A DNA stretch of 64,000 nt, from the NCBI RefSeq assembly GCF_040869045.1, contig NC_090324.1:51117346-51181345 (forward strand), given 5' to 3'. The notes beneath the pieces are model-generated. The model was given only the letters and a program-made list of their open reading frames with translations. It was not told the origin of the DNA and made no database searches. Shown here piece by piece: positions 44,633 through 55,907 of the stretch (its first letter is position 1; each line of letters opens with the position of its first letter). A program made the translations under genes and the position numbers. The DNA comes from Eurosta solidaginis. Lineage: Eukaryota > Arthropoda > Insecta > Diptera > Tephritidae.

Positions 44633-46842
44633 TTAACTACTTATACAATCATTATCATAATAGTCGTAAAATTTTTTCAAACATTGATTCTTCAGAAATT
44701 TGTAGAAGGGATCGTTACGCCTTCTGTGTTCATTGAAAAGGAAGTCTTTACAGAAGTCGTTTTCAAAAAGTTGTAATTTTCTGCACGCTGCTTGAAAAGT
44801 TGGGGAAACTACACCATTCACAGTCCTCATGCTTTCAAAAGAGGTAGGACCTCGAATATTGTGAAGCAATAAACGTATATAAAAATATTTCGTTTTATTG
44901 GGGTGTACATTGTAAACTCTACCAAGCGCCGAATCCTTTTTAATCCCCGTGTTACCTTCAATATATATTCCGCACTTCCTTCTGCTCCACCTATAATAAG
45001 ACGGCACTTCATGATAAAGAAGTATTTTCGCAAAAGAAGAATCGGTAGCGCATAGTTCAAAAAATGCCATCACCTTGGTTTAGGGGGTTTTTCCAGAACT
45101 CGGTGTACATTATATTCCGAGAAGTACACTCGTTGCCCATTCTCTAAATGCACTGCTAAGGGTACAAAAGTTGAATATCGCTCTTGGATGGGAAAATCAA
45201 AAAAAAAACCCAGAAAGTATCTGAAGTGCTTATATACCGACCGTTGAGATATTTTTGAATCTCATCTGAAGTATTTTGAAAAGAAAATGTAGCTTGATCT
45301 ATGCCCTTATTAACATATTTGCAAATGTATTTAATAGTTTTAACGGAATGTCAGTATTCAACGTTAATATGTGCCGAAAAACATCGCAGGAGTAACGGGC
45401 AATAAGGAACAACCCATCTATTGTCTGTCCTGGTCATAGTTCAACGTACAACCAGGTCGGCAGTATTACCTCCGTTTTCAGGGCATCGTGTACGCTATGT
45501 TGGGTAGCCATATTCGCCAGACTGCGTCTCAACGCTATAATTGCGGGGAAATCTCTTCACACACTTACCATCTACCATGCATGGCGAAAATATATTATGT
45601 TGTCCACATGGCCCATTTATCATATTTTTGCATTTCCTACAGGAGTGCGTCATTGCGTTGGCTGGGTATTTCAGCACAAATAATGATATATATTTCGTGT
45701 GGTTGATTGTCATCTGCAGCCAAAGCAATATATGACAATGCGGTAATCCACGTTTTTGCCATTCTACTGAGACCATGTGGCACCTAACTTCTCTTCTTTT
45801 GGTTAAAATAAGCATTAGCTTTCTCATTTTCAAATGAAAAACTCTAGCTACAATATCATGTCAATAATATCACTCAAAATTTTAGAAATAAGGTTTTTCA
45901 ATTAGAAGAAAATTTTTCTAAGCGGGGTCGCCCCTAGGCAGTGTTTGGCAAGCGCTGCGGGTGTATTTCTGCCATGAAAAGCTCTCAGTGAAAACTCATC
46001 TGCCTCGCAGATGCCGTTCGGAGTCGGCGTAAAAAAAGTAGGTCCCGTCCGGCCAATTTGTAGGGAAAATCAAGAGGAGCACGACGCAAATTGGAAGAGA
46101 AGCTCGGCCTTAGATCTCTTCGGATTCGATTTTTTAATATCACTTTTGTGAATCTAAAAGCTCTTGAGTTATTTCTGGTCATGCAGGATTACATGTGAAT
46201 GTTATAAATAAATCAGGGCATCCATAATGACGTACATATGTCATCGCCTCTTGTGTTTTCCGGCAGATAACGCCCTGAGCCCGTAAATGACGATGGAAGT
46301 ATTACTTTTTGGCCAGTAGTAGAAACATTAATATCAGAATCTTCATTGATAGCATCACGTAAGTGTATATATTCTTCAGCACGTATTTGTTGCTGATTTC
46401 TGCGTATGAAATTCAATCTTTCGGAAATCATCTTTGCCATAATGTCCACGGAGTGTTGGTTCAATAAATTTCTAAAATAATGAAGGTGATTTAAACAGGT
46501 ATCTCTGATCATGAACCGGTGAGCATAGAACTGCACGCAAGATATTTATTTTGTTTGATCACAATTTGGAGTTGCCCTGTGTGACAGTGCAATACAATAT
46601 CTCAGGCCCCTTGTCTTCGTCTATCAAAAGGACGGCTATTTCATTTATTAAAGGTACATTATATCGTCCTCTGTGATAATAACCGGTGATTTGTTCGCGT
46701 GTATAACTAACCGAAAATCATTAACAGACTCGGGCGTGGACATACGTTCTATATTGCACTTAAAGCTTGAAATTAATGAATTATACATGTGCAATAAATT
46801 TTGCAGCATTTCAATAACTTCCATTTTTAACGAAGGGTTCAT
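44633..46842 (-). pseudogene. Helitron Rep (HUH endonuclease) and flanking conserved regions
   Basis: Replication initiator. From the N-terminal side: MEVIEMLQNLLHMYNSLISSF (46842-46648); AHRFMIRDTCLNHLHYFRNL, DIMAKMISERLNFIRRNQQQ (46536-46300) and KVILPSSFTGSGRY; a SINE at 45875-46135; VEWQKRGLPHCHILLWL (about 45760-45710), the HUH motif where the two His coordinate the metal; CRKCKNMINGPCG. Between Rep and helicase (45073-44633) are LGRVYNVHPNKTKYFYIRLL and GPTSFESMRTVNGV, standard in Helitron proteins. Shifts and stops separate these parts. Confidence 0.85.
45875..46135 (+). mobile_element. SINE copy 3, 5' truncated, 9-bp TSD
   Basis: Matches the body and tail of the full SINE at 32145-32515 (TTTTTCTAAGCGGGGTCGCC, CAGTGAAAACTCATCTGCCT, AAGCTCGGCCTTAGATCTCT) but has no tRNA head. 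AATATCACT is duplicated at 45866-45874 and 46136-46144. Truncation from the 5' end with flanking duplications is what target-primed reverse transcription by a LINE gives. It interrupts the Helitron Rep. Confidence 0.9.
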
Positions 46843-47200
46843 GTTTGAACGAGTAAATGTTTCGACAGCTTCAGAAATAAAATAAATTTGTAGTTATTTA
46901 GCAAGTACATCCGGTTCTGGCAATAATGATCCAATGAGGTTGTATACCTGGCCTTGAATTTTGTATGTTGGCATAAAGGTGCCTTCTTTTATTTCATGTG
47001 TACCAAAATGTGAAATAAGCTATTGTACTTTCTTGCATTATTTAGAAAATGCTGGATGGATGATTACCAAGAATTAGGGTCTTTACCGGATACGGTGGCT
47101 CCTGAAAATTAGAAATAATAACTTTACCTCCCGCACAACAAAGACCTGGTGCCTCGCTACTCCATTTTTTGCACCGCAATGTTAGGTTAGGTTATTGAAG

Positions 47201-47535
47201 TAGGATAATCTATATTTGCACTGTAATCAAACGCGCATTGTAAAACAATTAAGCCCGCACTCGTTCTTCTACACGATATCAAGCAGCCGTTAACGTATTA
47301 TGCGGTGTTTTCCGGGATAGTCTCCTTCGCACTTTCGGAATTTTTCATTCACTGATTTTAATTATTTTAAGTTATTTTTGAAATGCACACACATTCGCTA
47401 CATAAAATTTCACAAAATTAAAAAAGTATTTATACGTAAATATCAACTTTCAAGCAAACCGAAAATCGCAACGAATTGTCTAAAACTAAATTCATATTTT
47501 TTAAATAACAGCTGATAAAGTGACATTATAATCAA
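47201..47535. other. Unassigned, between Helitron and BEL/Pao
   Basis: No gene recognised. A short TTAGGTTAGGTT at about 47182 echoes the LINE-D tail but has no LINE attached. The last five bases (ATCAA) are the probable left target duplication of the BEL/Pao element. Confidence 0.4.
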
Positions 47536-48204
47536 TGTTTAGGCAGGATGCCTAACTTTTCCGCGTCTGATTGCGATCCCCCCCCCCCCCCCCCAATGCA
47601 ACTCTGCAAATCGATACTCAATACTCGACTTAATTTATAACCATCCACACCATCACCGCCACATGCATGTGCATGCATGTACATGCACGTGTATGTGTGC
47701 TTTTTGTCAGCACTCATGCATATGCATGTCGGCGTTGATGTGTGGGTGCTTTCCCTCCAAAACGGAGGATTTTGCGGGTCAACGGTTGTAGCTTACTATA
47801 CAACCGGCCTCTTGGATTTCAACATGCATGTGCATGCATGTACATGCACGTGTATGTGTGCTTTTTGTCAGCGCTCATGCATATGCATGTCGGCGTTGAT
47901 GAGTGGGTGCTTTCCCCTCCAAAACGGAGGATTTTGCGGGTCAACGGTTGTAGCTTACTATACAACCGGCCTCTTGGATTTCAACAGCCGTCACGCATCT
48001 GCCGCCAACGATCTCTGCCGTTTTGACCACAATAAACTAAGGTAATATTGTAATCCTTTTATTTCTTAATTCTACATAATAAAACGCATCTATTATAACG
48101 AGAAATTCTCGTCTTCTCTTATTTATTTGCGCATACAGCCGCTTATTGAGATCGACCCCGGTACGCCCACCTACCTCCAGGAGCACACGCACCCTGGCCG
48201 AACA
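47536..48204 (+). repeat. BEL/Pao 5' LTR with a 161-bp duplication
   Basis: A 161-bp unit starting ACATGCATGTGCATGC is present twice (47661 and 47822) and once in the 3' LTR. That equals the difference in LTR length, 669 against 508 bp. The unit holds overlapping ATGCATGT palindromes and the tag AAACGGAGGATTTTGCGGGT. A C-run (about 47578-47594) lies upstream. Confidence 0.9.
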
Positions 48205-49072
48205 TTTGGTCCATCTTCACCAGGAATTTGGAATACAGTACCTATATACAATCCACATACGTACAAAACCATTATATACACGCTTGGTTATACACTTTGG
48301 TGGTAAATTATTGTGGTGATACACTACAATTGACTAACAATATCTTGCAAAAACACTGAGCAAGCGACAGCCAGCTTAAGCAATTGCAAAATCGCAAGCC
48401 AACTTGCCACATCATCACCAGAACAGCAAACAGCCACAACGTAAGTGCAATATTTCTTGCCACAATTTGTTTGTTTGGTTATAAAAAATAAATAAAACCG
48501 TCTAAAAAATATATTCCAAGTGCCACACGCGTAGTGACTGTGATTAACCGCGAAAAGTGTGAAAAATTTATTGGTGTCGAAAAACAAATTTAATGCAAAT
48601 GCGGCACATTAACGTTGTCTTAAATTCCTTGTGACTATCTGGCCTGTCCCCCCACCAGCGGTAAGGCTCCCCAGACACAGCACAGGGAAGAGGTGCACAT
48701 AACCTCACTTTCACAAAAAATTCACGCCATTCGACTGCGGCAAAATTCAATTTCTTTTGCGTCACTATTATTTTTACTAATTTCTCTAATTAATCTTATA
48801 ACACAGTCTTGTTCTTTGTTGCATACGATTTATTTCACAGTATCACACTTTTGTTCGAGTTTATATCAACGCGCGCACTTATTTTATAATAAAATTGAAG
48901 GTTGAAGTGGCGAGTGGCCCCTCCTTTACTTTACACAGTACACATCGGTGTTGCTACCCCCTGCTCAATAATCATCAATTATCAATCAATTTTGCGTAAT
49001 TTTAATAGTTGTTGGTTGGGTGATTCGCTCAGGTTTTCAAGTTTTATATCCCTTGGTTAATTCTTTTCAACC
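48205..49072 (+). other. BEL/Pao leader
   Basis: Non-coding leader between the 5' LTR and gag. TTTGGTCCATCTTCACCAGG directly after the LTR is the probable primer-binding site; I cannot assign the tRNA. The gag ATG follows at 49073. Confidence 0.6.
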
Positions 49073-50052
49073 ATGAACATGGACTCCTACATTAGATTGG
49101 CCGATCGAATAATCGAATTTGAGGCCGATTTTAATGATACCAATGCGGCTCTGCACACTGTACACACTCTTGCAATACAGCAAAAAGAGTTGCAAGCTAA
49201 GTGGGACATAGCAGAGAACGCCCTAGAGGAGTTGCTTGGCTCTGACACGCTCGACGCAAAGAAAATTGCAGCGGTCAAGATCAAGCATAAAGCGGCATAT
49301 GCCGTATTCCTGAGATGCACGTCGAACATGGCTGAAATTCAAACTAAATTGAAGGAGGAAAAAGATAGGGCAGTCAAACCTGAGGGAGAACGCGCGCGCG
49401 AACACAGTATCCGCCTGCCAGCCTGTGTGATACTGAGGTATTCAAGGGCGACTACCTATCTTGGCCAACGTTTCGTGACCTGTTCACGGGCATCTATAAA
49501 AATAACAGTCGCTTAAGCCCGGTAGAAAAGTTGTTCCACCTTAACCAAAAAACCCAAGGTGAGGCAAAGGACATTGTCAAGAAATGTCCTTTGACAAAAG
49601 AAGGCTTCGAAACAGCCTGGAAAAACCTATGTGAGAGATACAAGAATAAGCGGATTCTCCTAAACTCGCAACTAAAAATTTTGTTTAATCTAAAAAAGAT
49701 AGATAGCGAGTGCGGCAGCTCAATCAAAACCTTACAGCGCGACATAAATAATTGTTTAGGATCCTTAAAAACACATCAGATTAACGTTTCAAATTGGAAT
49801 GCGATTATTGCTTATTTATGTTCGACAAAATTAGCTGAGAATACGTTGGCTCTATGGGAGCAGAGCATTGATCACAAAACGGAAATATCCAAGTGGGAGG
49901 ATATGGACAAATTCTTGTCAAATCGTTTTCAGACACTTGAAACCGTGTCTGGTTTTACAGGGAATGCCACCTCTAAAGTGCAAAAGTCAAACACGTCGCA
50001 CCTGTCGACAGAAACCCCTACAAAAAACTTGGTGCTTTTCAAACAAAAGTAA
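49073..50052 (+). pseudogene. BEL/Pao gag (DUF1759)
   Basis: Structural protein. The N-terminal part (49073-49400) is helical, with a charged end (IKTKLKEEKDR-type). After a frameshift near 49405-49430 comes the DUF1759 signature: NNSRLSPVEKLFHLNQKTQG, EAKDIVKKCPLTKEGFETAW and KNLCERYKNKRILLNSQLKI. A stop at 50050-50052 ends it. The zinc knuckles follow in the same frame at 50080-50260, just past this stop and one further TAA at about 50103. Confidence 0.88.
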
Positions 50053-53000
50053 CCAAACAAACAACAAAAGCAATGTGTAAAATGTGCAAATCTACGGAGC
50101 ACTAATTACGCAACTGTTCACTTTTTTGCGACTTAAACCCGGTAGAAAGGATTAAATTCGTCAAATCCACAAATGGCTGCCTGAATTGTTTATCCCCAGG
50201 ACACACAGTGACGAGGTGCACCAGTTCGTACAACTGTTCCAAATGCCACTCTCGTCACCACACGCCCCTGTATGCGGACATACTTCAGCAACCGGCGGTA
50301 CGCAACCCTTTCAAAGATGCGGATAATACCCCATCAACTTCGGTACAGGCACGGAAAAGACAGGAATCGGGACAACCACCTTCCTCTGCGAATCAGAATG
50401 TCAAATCCTGCCATGCCAATTCCAGCACAGGTGAGCTATTAGGAACTGCTCGCGTACACAGTCACCATAATGGTACCGACTTCTCCGCGCGGGCATTAAT
50501 TGATTCTGGGTCTGAATGTTCATTTATAACTGAAAGACTGAAACGCAGAATCAATTTGCCAGCGAGGAAAATGCATGCCCATGTTCCAGGCATCACAAAT
50601 GTGGTGTCAGCTCAGGTGAAAGAAGCATACAACATCGAAATACGTTCACCAGTGGATCCCTGCTTCAGCCTGACTACACCCGTACTAGTTCTAGCGAAAC
50701 CCACTGGGAATCTTCCATCCTGCCATATCAACGCAATGACTATGCAGGCATTCCCAGACTTGGTTTTGGCAAACGTAGACCTCATACTTGGCGGAAACAT
50801 ATATCCCCAAATTATAATGAGTGGTATAAAAAAGAATGTGCTAAACACACTTTTAGCCCAAGAGACAGTGTTCGGTTGGATACTAACCGGTCGTATCGAA
50901 TCACCGAATCCAACGAAGAGCATTATATCTTTTTACAACGAGGTTGCGTTAGACAACCAACTCAAAGCGTTCCGGGAGGTAGAAAATGTATCAAAAAATA
51001 AAATATTAAATGAAGAGAGGTATTGCGAAAAATTATTTAAAGAAACAACGAAACGTGATGAAGGTGGAAGATACACCGTATCACTACCATTCAGGCAGGG
51101 TTACCCTAATAACATTAATTTAGGAAACTCCCTGAAACGCGCATGCGCTCAATTCTTCCGGAATGTGGGGCGGCTAATAAAAAACACAGATTTAGGTAAA
51201 GAATATGTTCGAGTGTTGTCAGAATATGAAACGCTCGGACATATGAGAAAATTAAAAAAGAATATCCCATCCGACGATTCGGATCATTACTTCCTGCCAC
51301 ACCACGCCGTTATTAAAGCAGAAAGTACCACTACAAAGGTACGCGTATTATTTAATGCCTCGAGCCCTACGCCCAACGGGAAGAGCCTAAATGATATTTT
51401 ACTCCCAGGCCCAGTTCTACAAGCCGATTTACCCATACTTATCTTACGATGGAAACTATACCGTTTCGTCTTTAATATCGATATCGAAAAGATGTATCGA
51501 CAAATTTGGGTGAACGAAAATCACACCAAATTTCAACGTATTGTGTATCGCACTTCCCCGAATGACCCTATTAGTCTCTACGAATTAAAGACGGTTACCT
51601 TCGGAGTGAATTGCGCGCCATATCTCGCGATAAGAACGCTCCTACAACTAGCAGACGACGTCTCAAGTTCACACCCTACAGCGGCTAGCATACTGCGAGA
51701 ATACATGTATGTAGATGACGTTTTAGCGGGTGGACATACGATCACATCCACCATTAAAGCCAGAGATGAAATTCGCCAAGTCCTACACTCCGCGGCCTTT
51801 CCAATTCGCAAATGGACATGCAATTCAGAGGACATTCTAAGGGACATCCCCAAAGCAGACCTCCTCAGTGAAAACTTCCTGGCCTTCGAAGATACCAGTT
51901 CAGTTAAAGCATTAGGAATTCGATGGAATTCCCTCTCCGATTTATTTTATTTTAAAGCAGGGACGCTGGACAACCCGGAAAACATTACAAAGAGGCCGAT
52001 ACTATCAGCAATCGCCAAACTTTTCGATCCATTAGGGTGGCTGGCACCAATGGTCATTGTGGCAAAAATACTCATGCAGAGTATTTGGTTGGAAGGCACC
52101 GCTTGGGACGAACCAGTATCTACCAGTACGCTGGAACGATGGAAAAACTTCACCGACCAATACCATGAAATCGATAAAATCCGGATACCTAGATGGGTCA
52201 ACTTTTCACCACCGAGAAGGCTTATGCAGCAGCCATTTACATGCGCGTCAAAACGGATGATAATGTCTGCACGAACCTGCTTCTAGCCAAAACCCGATTA
52301 GCCCCAGTGAAAACTCTTTCTCTTCCACGTTTGGAACTTTGCGGAGCCGTGCTGTTAGCGGAAATCACCGAATCCATTTTCAGAAACCTTAAGTTGGGAC
52401 CAGTGAGAGTTCATCTTTGGACGGATTCAACTATCGTCCTCGCATGGATAAGGAAACCGCCGTGTTCCTGGTCCACTTTCGTCGCACATCGGATCAAGAA
52501 GATCATCGACATGGCCGGAAATAAGGACTGGCTGCATGTAAACTCAGAATCTAACCCAGCAGATTTAAGTAGAAGAGGATTACCTGCGTCTGAACTGGTC
52601 AACAATTGGTTGTGGTGGCAGGGATCTTCTTGGCTGCAAGAAGACACTTCCCAATGGCCAGCACAGTGACTACATCACCTCCGTAGAGGAAAAGAGGGCG
52701 AAGACATGCGCAACAACAACAGTAAATACTACCGGTGTTCTCCAACGCTTTTCAGACCTACCTACGGCTTTACGGGTGCTCTCATACGTTATGAGCTTCT
52801 ACCAAAGAACTCACCCCAAAACAAAAAAATCATTTCAGGTCGAGTCACCTTTAATCTCTCCTGATGAGATCAAATCAGTAACCCAACGCTTAATTAAAAT
52901 CTATCAGAAACAACATTATAGTTCCGAATATAATGATCTAAAGGCCGGAAAACCAATTGCCGGGAAAAGTGCAATACTCTCACTTAATCCCTACCTAGAC

Positions 53001-54260
53001 CAACATGGCATCATTCGGGTAGGAGGGCGACTCGGGGCGTCAAAGGACTTAGCTTTTAATGAACGCCACCCAATCCTCCTCCCATAAAACTGCCGGTTAT
53101 CCCGTCCGACAGTCCTAATGTTTCATCAACAAAGTCTGCATGGGGAAAACCAACTCATGTTACGTCTGATACGCACCCAATATTGGATATCTAACATCAA
53201 AACCATGATTAGGGCAACAATTCACAATTGCAAAGTTTGCACTATACACCGAAAGCGTGCTCAGACCCAACTTATGGGTATTCTCCCTCGCGAACGCACG
53301 ACATTCAGCCGTGCATTCACGAATACTGGAGTCGACTTCGCCGGACCCTTCGACATTAAAAGTTACCGCGGCAGAGGACGTCGCCTATCCAAAGGCTATG
53401 TTTGCCTTTTCGTGTGTTTTTCCACACGAGCAATTCATCTGGAGGCCACTACTGGCCTCAGCACACCACCATTTCTTGCGGCATTTGCCCGTTTCATATC
53501 TAGGCGCGGATGCCCAAAAAATATGTACTCCGACAATGGTACGAACTTTGCCGGAGCGTCACGATCCTTACGATCAGAATTCAAGACCTTTATCTCACAA
53601 GCGCGAGAGAACGCTTTCTCAAAGTACAGCCACCAGTCACTCACGTGGCATTTCATCCCTGCGGGCGCTCCTCATATGGGAGAGCTGTGGGAGGCTGGAG
53701 TGAAAAGCTTCAAAAGCCATTTCAAAAAGATAGCCTCACCACACAAATTAACCTTCGAGGAATTCCATACCCTCTTGTGCCGCATCGAGGCATGCCTGAA
53801 CTCGCGGCCGCTCAGCCCGGCAGCCAATGATCCAACGGACCTAGAGCCACTTACCCCAGGTCATTTCCTCACTGGCAGCCATCTACTGGCTCCGCCAGAG
53901 CCGGATGCTAGTGAGAGCCCTGCCTCGATGATCCATCAGTGGTAGAAACTCAAAGCCCTCCATCACACCTTCTGCAAGCGATGGAAAGCCGAATATCTAT
54001 CCGAACTTCAAAAACGAGTGAAGTGGAAGCATCCCAGACAGAATATAAAAGTGGGAGATCTCGCTGTCCTCAAAGAGGACAACTTATCTCCCAACGAATG
54101 GAGGTTAGGTCGATTTGTCAACGTACACCCCGGCGAAGATGAGCGAGTACGCGTAGTCGACCTCAAAACCGAGAAGGGTCACGTCAGACGACCTTTGGTC
54201 AAACTGATCCTTCTTCCAACGGAAGAGACGGATTGCGCGAAGGCTAATAGCTCCTCCTAA
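50053..54260 (+). pseudogene. BEL/Pao pol: protease, RT, RNase H, integrase
   Basis: Zinc knuckle (CTSSYNCSKCHSRHH), protease ALIDSGSECSFITERLKR (about 50500), RT with KVRVLFNASSPTPNGKSLND (51340), NIDIEKMYRQIWV and YVDDVLAGGHT (about 51710), all in the frame 50106-52286. RNase H (52193-52669) lacks its FCDAS start: a deletion near 52200 fuses RWVNF to TEKAYAAAIY, losing the first catalytic Asp. DSTIVLAWI remains. Integrase (53118-53945): H2C2 finger (C.VCTIH) then NTGVDFAGPF, MYSDNGTNFAG and PHMGELWEAGVKSF, so D-D-E is intact. DUF5641 (54018-54260) follows. Stops: about 50103, 53087 and 53943-53945; shift near 52675. Confidence 0.9.
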
Positions 54261-55560
54261 CAATCCCTCCGTTCCTCCTTACCCCTACTTTCAAAAAAAT
54301 GAAACCCAGCTCTCGTTCACCCAGAACGGGGCCAACCAACAAAGCCTACCGCAGAAGGGCAAGCCCATCTGCCACAGCTTATTAAAATTTAAATTTTCAA
54401 AAAAATCACACCCAACTTACTCGTTATCCCAGAACGAGGACACCAGAACCCTAGTGCAGATTCACTGTCTGCCAGAGAACATAGATACACTCGGATTCGG
54501 TCAAAAGAGGCTTTGGGAAAAGTACGGAAACCATAGAAGCGTGGACTTTCGTAAACCTACAAACATACGAAACCTAAGCCACATCAAATTCATCGCTCGG
54601 CGTCAAGTTCCGTATGTTCGGAACATTAATCTCTCGAACACTTCCATGAAGACTTAAACGGACAAAAGCTTTCCGAAATTTCTGAAAAAAAGGGTGAATA
54701 GGCCCTGTTTAGCAGGATCACACAAAAGTTGGACTCTTCTGTCCAAGTTAAGGTAGGAATATAAGATTGTCAGACAACAAGCCATTTTCTCTATTTTTGT
54801 TTATGTTTTGTCAGGATATGTCACAGGGCCGCCCTATATTAGAGCTAGATTGAAGGACGCTTCATCTCAGAATGCTTTTCAATAACCCCCTCTTGTGACA
54901 AAATGCCTTGAACTTATGCTCATATAGGTAGTTTTGGCAACAAATATTGGGATGGTGCAGCAATCTCCAAACAAGTTCTGAAGAAATGACCAAACCAACT
55001 TAACTTTATCAACTCACTGAATATTTAGTAGAAGATGAATTATTTCCCCAAAAACTTGTGGCATTGACAAGTTTATTAGCACTACTAATATCCTACTAAA
55101 GACACTTGTCTACTACAATTTCACTGAAGGGGATTGAATTAGTCCCCGTTTTCCTTACTTAGTCAAAGGAACCCGTCCAGATTTCTCAGTTGGGAGGGTG
55201 AAAGATCTGTCATCATTGACGAACAAACCTCTAGTAACTGATTCAAATCAATAAAATTTTTCTGAACTTATATCAAACAGCTTAAGTGTAAGCTTATTCA
55301 ATCATACTCACCCACTCATTGAGACTGCATCCATCCCTGTTGAAAATGGCCCTTTCTACCTTTCGTTCAATTCCATTTGATGGAACTGAATTAAATTTTC
55401 TCGGTACTCATTGACGCATTTAATTTTCTGTGCTTCTTGTCCAAGTTGCACTGAAATCCTCGTTGGCAATCGTTGCGGCTAAAAATAGAAGTTTTTGCAA
55501 AAATACGTAACGTGCTATATTGAAAATACAATGATTTTTATTTTACTGTGAATAACGACA
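54261..55560. other. BEL/Pao 3' region and unassigned DNA
   Basis: 54290-54450 holds two related copies of a short block (TTTCAAAAAAAT then CCAGAACG.GG), probably the retroelement's non-coding end. From about 54660 to 55560 I see no gene or repeat. Where the retroelement ends and the host-derived block begins cannot be placed exactly. Confidence 0.4.
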
Positions 55561-55565
55561 CTATC

Positions 55566-55800
55566 TCTGCTTTTATCATATCCCTGCTTTTACTCATTTT
55601 CGCGTTAATTACTTCATCGGGAAGTTCATTTAAGGTATTTAATGCTAAATCAAATCCCCACTGTATAAGTTGCTGCAAACTTTGTAATGTAAGAGGTTCA
55701 ACGGCTTAGTCAGTATGGATTAAGGTGCAAAGAAGGCCAAACAAATTTGCGTTTCCTGGGAGTCGACGTTCCATTCTCTCGGACTTTGCCAGATTCAACG
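55566..55800 (-). pseudogene. Possible MED16-like fragment
   Basis: On the minus strand one frame reads LAKSERMERRLPGNANLFGL, a stop after LCTLIHTD, then EPLTLQSLQQLIQWGFDLAL and NELPDEVINAKMSKSR. The spacing L..L..L..W..D..L..L..LP resembles a segment of Mediator subunit MED16. I make this match from memory of one short motif, and the rest of the gene is absent. It may instead be another host protein, or chance. Confidence 0.3.
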
Positions 55801-55907
55801 CTAACGAAAAATCGTCTTCCTTTCAAGGTCTTCCCATCCACACATACGATACTACTCAGCACGCTACTATTTATTTCTCTTGAAGACCTTTATAACTCAT
55901 TTATTTT

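Larger units (their letters stand above)
43012..47200 (-). mobile_element. Helitron, decayed, with Rep and helicase
   Basis: A rolling-circle transposon read on the minus strand: N-terminal part (about 46840), HUH endonuclease (about 45830-45500), then a Pif1-type helicase (44370-43240). A candidate 3' terminus is CCGT(CGCAC)ACGG hairpin, then GCTG and CTAG at 43015-43012, followed by T, the classic CTRR-T ending. The 5' TC end was not found, and a BEL/Pao element starts at 47536. A SINE interrupts it at 45875-46135. Dozens of stops mark an old copy. Confidence 0.8.

Noticed and set aside
47578..47594. C-run as a possible G-quadruplex or assembly artefact
   Set aside because: The same run is at the same place in both LTRs, so it is a real feature of the LTR; no further structure is supported.
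47736..48045. 122-codon frame with repeated MHVHACTCTCM wording
   Set aside because: Produced by the ATGCATGT palindromes of the BEL/Pao LTR duplication; not a protein.
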